A stretch of DNA of 64,000 nucleotides. It comes from Rhodoferax lacus (GTDB lineage: Bacteria > Pseudomonadota > Gammaproteobacteria > Burkholderiales > Burkholderiaceae_C). Where the stretch lies: the NCBI RefSeq assembly GCF_003415675.1, contig NZ_QFZK01000004.1, positions 124,001-188,000 on the forward strand, written 5' to 3'. Under the pieces are notes generated by a model, which did no database searches, had not been told where the DNA came from, and saw only the letters and a program-made list of their open reading frames with translations. Within the stretch, counting starts at the first letter, position 1, and each line of letters begins with the position of its first letter. Shown piece by piece: positions 60,777-64,000 of this stretch. The position numbers and the translations under genes are program-made.

Positions 60777-61772
60777 ATGAAACGCATATTCATCAAAACC
60801 CTATTGGCCACCGTCGCACTCGCGAGCGTGGGCCTGGCTGCGGCGCAGGAGCGCACACTCAAGTTCGGCCTGAACGGCCCCGAGGGCCACCCCGCAGTGG
60901 CCGGCATGAAGAAGTTTGCTGCCGCGGTGGAAGCCAAGTCCGCCGGCAGGATCAAGGTGCAGCTGTTCCTGAACGGCACGCTGGGCAGCGACCAGGCCAC
61001 CCTGTCGGCCATCAAGGGCGGGACGGTGGAAATGGCGGTGATGAATTCCGGCATTCTGGCCAGCGAAGTCAAGGCACTGGAGGTGTTTGACTTCCCTTTC
61101 CTGTTCAACAACGAAAAGGAGGCTGACGCGATTGTGGACGGCCCCATAGGCCAGAAGATGCACGCCGCGCTGGCGGACAAGGGCACCATCGGCCTGTCCT
61201 ACTGGGAGCTGGGCTTTCGCAATATCACCACCGCCAAGCGCGCGATCAACAAGGTGGACGACATTGCCGGCCTGAAGCTGCGCGTGATCCCCAACGCCAT
61301 CAACGTGGACTGGGTCAAGGCCCTGGGCGCCAATCCCACACCAATGCCGTTTACCGAGGTGTATTCGGCACTGGAGCAGGGCGCCATTGATGGACAGGAA
61401 AACCCGATCTCCGTGATTGCCTCCAACAAGTTCTGGGAAGTGCAGAAGTTCGTGGCGCAAACCAACCACCAGTACAACCCGCAGTCGGTGATCTTCAGCA
61501 AGAAGGTCTGGGACAGCCTGTCTGCAGCCGACCGCAAGATCATTGACGATGCGGCCGACGAAGCCACCAAAGCCCAGCGCGAAGCGGCGCGTGCCTCCGT
61601 GGCTGCCAACCTGGAACTGCTGAAGAAAAACGGCATGACTGTGACCCAGTTGCCGGCCGCCGAGCTCACCAAGCTGCGTGAAAAGATGAAGCCGGTGATC
61701 GACAAGCACAGCGCCCTGGTGGGCCCCGTGGTTGCCGAGGTGCAGGCCGAACTGGCCAAGCTGCGCAAGTAA
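60777..61772 (+). CDS. dctP: TRAP transporter substrate-binding protein DctP
   Basis: 331-aa periplasmic binding protein. Signal peptide residues 1-24 (MKRIFIKTLLATVALASVG), then the DctP fold with LKLRVIPNAINVDWVKALGA and PMPFTEVYSALEQGAIDGQEN, which contains the family's carboxylate-binding Arg and the EVY..L..G..DGQEN signature. The ATG at 60777 has GAGGAGA 6 nt upstream. A hairpin lies on each side of the cistron. With AroQ and QuiC downstream, quinate, shikimate or dehydroshikimate is the likely cargo. Confidence 0.93.
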   Translation: MKRIFIKTLLATVALASVGLAAAQERTLKFGLNGPEGHPAVAGMKKFAAAVEAKSAGRIKVQLFLNGTLGSDQATLSAIKGGTVEMAVMNSGILASEVKALEVFDFPFLFNNEKEADAIVDGPIGQKMHAALADKGTIGLSYWELGFRNITTAKRAINKVDDIAGLKLRVIPNAINVDWVKALGANPTPMPFTEVYSALEQGAIDGQENPISVIASNKFWEVQKFVAQTNHQYNPQSVIFSKKVWDSLSAADRKIIDDAADEATKAQREAARASVAANLELLKKNGMTVTQLPAAELTKLREKMKPVIDKHSALVGPVVAEVQAELAKLRK

Positions 61773-61779
61773 ACGCACC

Positions 61780-61815
61780 GGCTGCACTGCTGCCCGGCGG
61801 GCTGGCAGTGCAGCC
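61780..61815 (+). other. Stem-loop between dctP and aroQ
   Basis: GGCTGCACTGC pairs perfectly with GCAGTGCAGCC around a 14-nt loop that itself contains a small GCCCG/CGGGC stem. It begins 8 bp past the dctP stop. It is G/C-rich without a T tract, so an mRNA stabiliser or partial terminator is likely. Confidence 0.65.
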
Positions 61816-61845
61816 CCTTTCGATATTCCTTTGAAGGAGGCCTCC

Positions 61846-62292
61846 ATGAAGGTACTGATGCTGCACGGCATAAACCACAATATGTTCGGCAAGCGCGATC
61901 CGGCCCAGTACGGCACCATCACGCTGGACGAAATCAATGCCGGTCTGGTGGCGCTGGGGCAGGAGCTGGGCGCCGAGATCGAAGCCTTCCAGACCAATAG
62001 CGAAGGCGCCATGTGCGAGCGCATCCACCAGGGTTTTGCCGAGGGCGTGGACGCGGTGCTGATCAACGCGGGCGCCTGGACGCATTACAGCTACGGCCTG
62101 CGCGATGCGCTGGCCATTCTGACCTGCCCGATTGTGGAGCTGCACATGTCCAACATCCATGCCCGTGAGGCGTTTCGCCACCACTCGGTGTTTGCCGAAA
62201 TCGTACGCGGCCAGATTTGCGGCTTTGGCGCTGACAGCTATACCCTGGCCTTGCGTGCGGCAGTGTCCGCCGTGAACGCAGCCAGGACCTGA
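61846..62292 (+). CDS. aroQ: Type II 3-dehydroquinate dehydratase (catabolic variant)
   Basis: 148-aa dodecameric-type dehydroquinase, converting 3-dehydroquinate to 3-dehydroshikimate. Catalytic Tyr is in KRDPAQYGTITL and His in ELHMSNIHAREAFRHHS; the NAGAWTHYSYGLRDAL segment supplies the Asn and lid contacts. The usual GPNLN at the N-terminus is changed to GINHN, and Trp/Tyr replace common residues in the NPGAYTH motif, marking a divergent subgroup. It has a perfect AAGGAGG ribosome site at 61834-61840. It is placed between the TRAP importer and the QuiC gene, which argues for quinate degradation rather than chorismate synthesis. Confidence 0.9.
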   Translation: MKVLMLHGINHNMFGKRDPAQYGTITLDEINAGLVALGQELGAEIEAFQTNSEGAMCERIHQGFAEGVDAVLINAGAWTHYSYGLRDALAILTCPIVELHMSNIHAREAFRHHSVFAEIVRGQICGFGADSYTLALRAAVSAVNAART

Positions 62293-62316
62293 ACCCCGCC
62301 CACCGGAGTGCTGACC

Positions 62317-64000
62317 ATGAAACACGGAATCGCCACAGTCTCGCTGTCGGGCATGTTGCGCGAAAAACTGCAGGCCGCAGCCGCCGCGCATTTTGACGGC
62401 GTCGAGATTTTCGAGAACGACCTGCTGCAGTACCCCGGAACGCCGCGCGAGGTGCGCCGCCTGTGTGAAGACCTGGGCCTGGCCATCGACATGTTCCAGC
62501 CCTTTCGCGACTTTGACGGCAACAGCGCCGCGCAGGTCAAGCGCAACCTGGAGCGGGCAGCGCGCAAGTTCGATGTGATGGAAGAGCTTGGCACCTCCCT
62601 CATTCTGGTCTGCTCGAATGTGCAGCCCGATGCCTTGTCGGACCCGGCGCTGCTGGCCGAGCAGTTTGCCCAACTGGCCGAGCTGGCGGGCCAGCGCGGC
62701 ATGCGCGTGGCCTACGAGGCGCTGGCCTGGGGCAGCAAGGTCAAACTCTGGTCACAGGCCTGGGACGTGGTGCAGCGGGTCAAGCACCCCAGTCTGGGCC
62801 TGGCGCTGGACAGCTTCCACACCCTGTCCTTGCGCGATGACCCCGGCGGCATCGCGCAGCTGCCCGGTGACAAGATCTTCTTTGTGCAACTGGCCGATGC
62901 GCCCTGGGTGAACACCGACGTGCTGACCCACAGCCGCCACTACCGCTGCTTCCCCGGCCAGGGCGAGTTCGATGTGACTGGCTTCACCAAGGCGGCACTC
63001 GATGCCGGCTACACCGGCCCGCTGTCGCTGGAAATTTTCAACGACGAATTCCGCTCGGCCCCTGCGCGCAGCAATGCGGTGGATGCCAAGCGCTCGCTGC
63101 TCTGGCTGGAAGAGCAGATCCGCCTGGCCCGCACACCGGCCACGCCGTCCTACAAGGTGGCTCTGTTTGATCCGCCACCACCACCGGCCTTCAGTGGCTG
63201 GGGCTTTGTGGAGTTTGCGGCCGACCCGGCGGCTGCTGTGCGCCTGGGCGCGTGGCTGGCCAGCGTGGGCTTTGCGCGCATAGGGCAGCACAAGTCCAAG
63301 AAGGTGGACCTGTACGGGCAGGGCGAAGTGCGCATCGTGCTCAACCTGGAAGAAGACTCGGTGGCCCGCGCCCACTTCGAGATGCATGGCACCTCGGCCT
63401 GCGCCATGGCCATTGCCACGACCGACACCGCCGCCGCCTTTGCCCGTGCCGAGGCCTTGCTGTGCCCGCGCGTGGCAGGCCGGTTGGGGCAGGGCGAGCT
63501 CAGCATTCCGGCGGTGCGCGCACCGGACGGCAGCCTGCTGTATTTCTGCGATGCGCCAGAGGGCGGACGCCACCGCTTCGAGTCCGACTTCGTGATGGAC
63601 ACCACTGCCCTGGCCAGCGTGGCTGCCAGCACCACCATCGACCACGTGGTGCAGGCTGTGCCCGGCGGCCAGGTCGAACCCTGGGTGCTGTTTTACCGCG
63701 CCATCCTGGGCCTGTCGGCGCAGCGCAACATCGTGCTGCACGACCCCTATGGCGTGATCCGCAGCCGCGAGATCGAGTCTGCTGACCGGGCCATGCGCGT
63801 GTCGGTCACCAACTCGGACCGCGACAACACCTCGGTGTCGCGCGCGGTCAGCCGCTTTCGCGGCGGCGGTGTGCAGCAGATCGCGCTGGCGGTGGCCGAC
63901 ATTGTGGCCACGGCGCGCCATTTGAAATCGCTGGGCGCGCCACTGCTGCCGATTGCCGAGAACTACTACGACGACCTGCAGGCCAAGTTTGATATCGCGC
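62317..64000 (+). CDS. quiC: QuiC1-type 3-dehydroshikimate dehydratase with HPPD-like domain (3' end outside window)
   Basis: 561 codons visible, open to the window end; relatives are about 630 aa. Residues 1-280 are a TIM barrel that turns 3-dehydroshikimate into protocatechuate. Metal ligands Glu134, Asp165, Gln191 and Glu239 fall exactly where I recall them in Pseudomonas putida QuiC1. Residues from about 290 form a hydroxyphenylpyruvate-dioxygenase-like vicinal-oxygen-chelate domain, with TIDHVVQAVPGG near 440. The second metal His of HPPD (VQHIAL) reads VQQIAL here, so dioxygenase activity is unlikely. It follows aroQ by 24 nt; protocatechuate ring-cleavage genes are presumably beyond the window. 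Confidence 0.93.
   Translation, partial: MKHGIATVSLSGMLREKLQAAAAAHFDGVEIFENDLLQYPGTPREVRRLCEDLGLAIDMFQPFRDFDGNSAAQVKRNLERAARKFDVMEELGTSLILVCSNVQPDALSDPALLAEQFAQLAELAGQRGMRVAYEALAWGSKVKLWSQAWDVVQRVKHPSLGLALDSFHTLSLRDDPGGIAQLPGDKIFFVQLADAPWVNTDVLTHSRHYRCFPGQGEFDVTGFTKAALDAGYTGPLSLEIFNDEFRSAPARSNAVDAKRSLLWLEEQIRLARTPATPSYKVALFDPPPPPAFSGWGFVEFAADPAAAVRLGAWLASVGFARIGQHKSKKVDLYGQGEVRIVLNLEEDSVARAHFEMHGTSACAMAIATTDTAAAFARAEALLCPRVAGRLGQGELSIPAVRAPDGSLLYFCDAPEGGRHRFESDFVMDTTALASVAASTTIDHVVQAVPGGQVEPWVLFYRAILGLSAQRNIVLHDPYGVIRSREIESADRAMRVSVTNSDRDNTSVSRAVSRFRGGGVQQIALAVADIVATARHLKSLGAPLLPIAENYYDDLQAKFDIA

Noticed and set aside
1..64000. tRNA/rRNA genes, CRISPR arrays, IS elements, prophage or integrase genes
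   Set aside because: None seen on either strand by eye; the only transfer signs are the arginase-tail duplication and the repeat in putA.

Overview
The window is 64 kb of high-GC chromosomal DNA from a betaproteobacterium, most likely Comamonadaceae (a Rhodoferax/Polaromonas/Acidovorax-like organism). The placement rests on protein style and gene order: rsmI divergent from yraN-diaA/gmhA-dolP, pilT-pilU divergent from yggS, a PutA without an N-terminal DNA-binding domain beside an Lrp-type regulator, a hydrophobic-amino-acid (liv) ABC operon, and a palindromic repeat inside putA that I recall from this family. It is an inference from memory, not a database result. I see no rRNA, tRNA, CRISPR array, IS element, prophage or integrase.

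Layout. 1-5.8 kb: minus-strand sugar ABC importer with a GH42 beta-galactosidase and a GntR/FadR regulator that is coupled to a 16-codon leader ORF. 5.8-8.5 kb: rsmI, yraN, SIS-domain isomerase, BON lipoprotein. 8.5-14.7 kb: MazG-like pyrophosphatase, MFS transporter, pentapeptide-repeat protein, hydroxyacid dehydrogenase, pilU, pilT, yggS. 14.7-19 kb: proline catabolism (Lrp regulator, putA, RidA). 19-22.2 kb: two OsmC-family proteins, a methyltransferase and an AraC regulator. 22.2-24.5 kb: SulP-STAS-cyclic-nucleotide-domain anion transporter. 24.5-31.8 kb: a five-gene signalling cassette (HDOD, response regulator with a degenerate HD-GYP domain, GAF/PAS histidine kinase, hemerythrin-histidine kinase, HDOD). 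32-35.4 kb: choline-sulfatase-like enzyme, chemoreceptor, small unknown gene. 35.6-38.7 kb: a more A/T-rich Sel1-repeat gene lying between two copies of the 3' end of the arginase gene. 38.6-45.5 kb: arginase, asparaginase, liv ABC operon.

45.5-64 kb is a catabolic region for hydroaromatic/plant-derived acids. Its right part reads as quinate/shikimate to protocatechuate conversion: TetR regulator, TRAP importer (dctQMP), type II 3-dehydroquinate dehydratase and a QuiC1-type 3-dehydroshikimate dehydratase that runs off the window. A tannase/feruloyl-esterase-family enzyme lies just upstream and could release quinate or phenolic acids from esters. The left part is organised around an IclR regulator and a divergent promoter. 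It holds two KSTD-like flavoproteins (one fused to a NIPSNAP domain), two shikimate-dehydrogenase-like proteins with altered substrate pockets, a stand-alone TIM-barrel protein with the same four metal-ligand positions as QuiC1, an amidohydrolase and an extradiol dioxygenase-like enzyme. I propose that this set aromatises and cleaves a cyclohexane/cyclohexene carboxylate whose identity is unknown. It is the best candidate here for an undescribed pathway.
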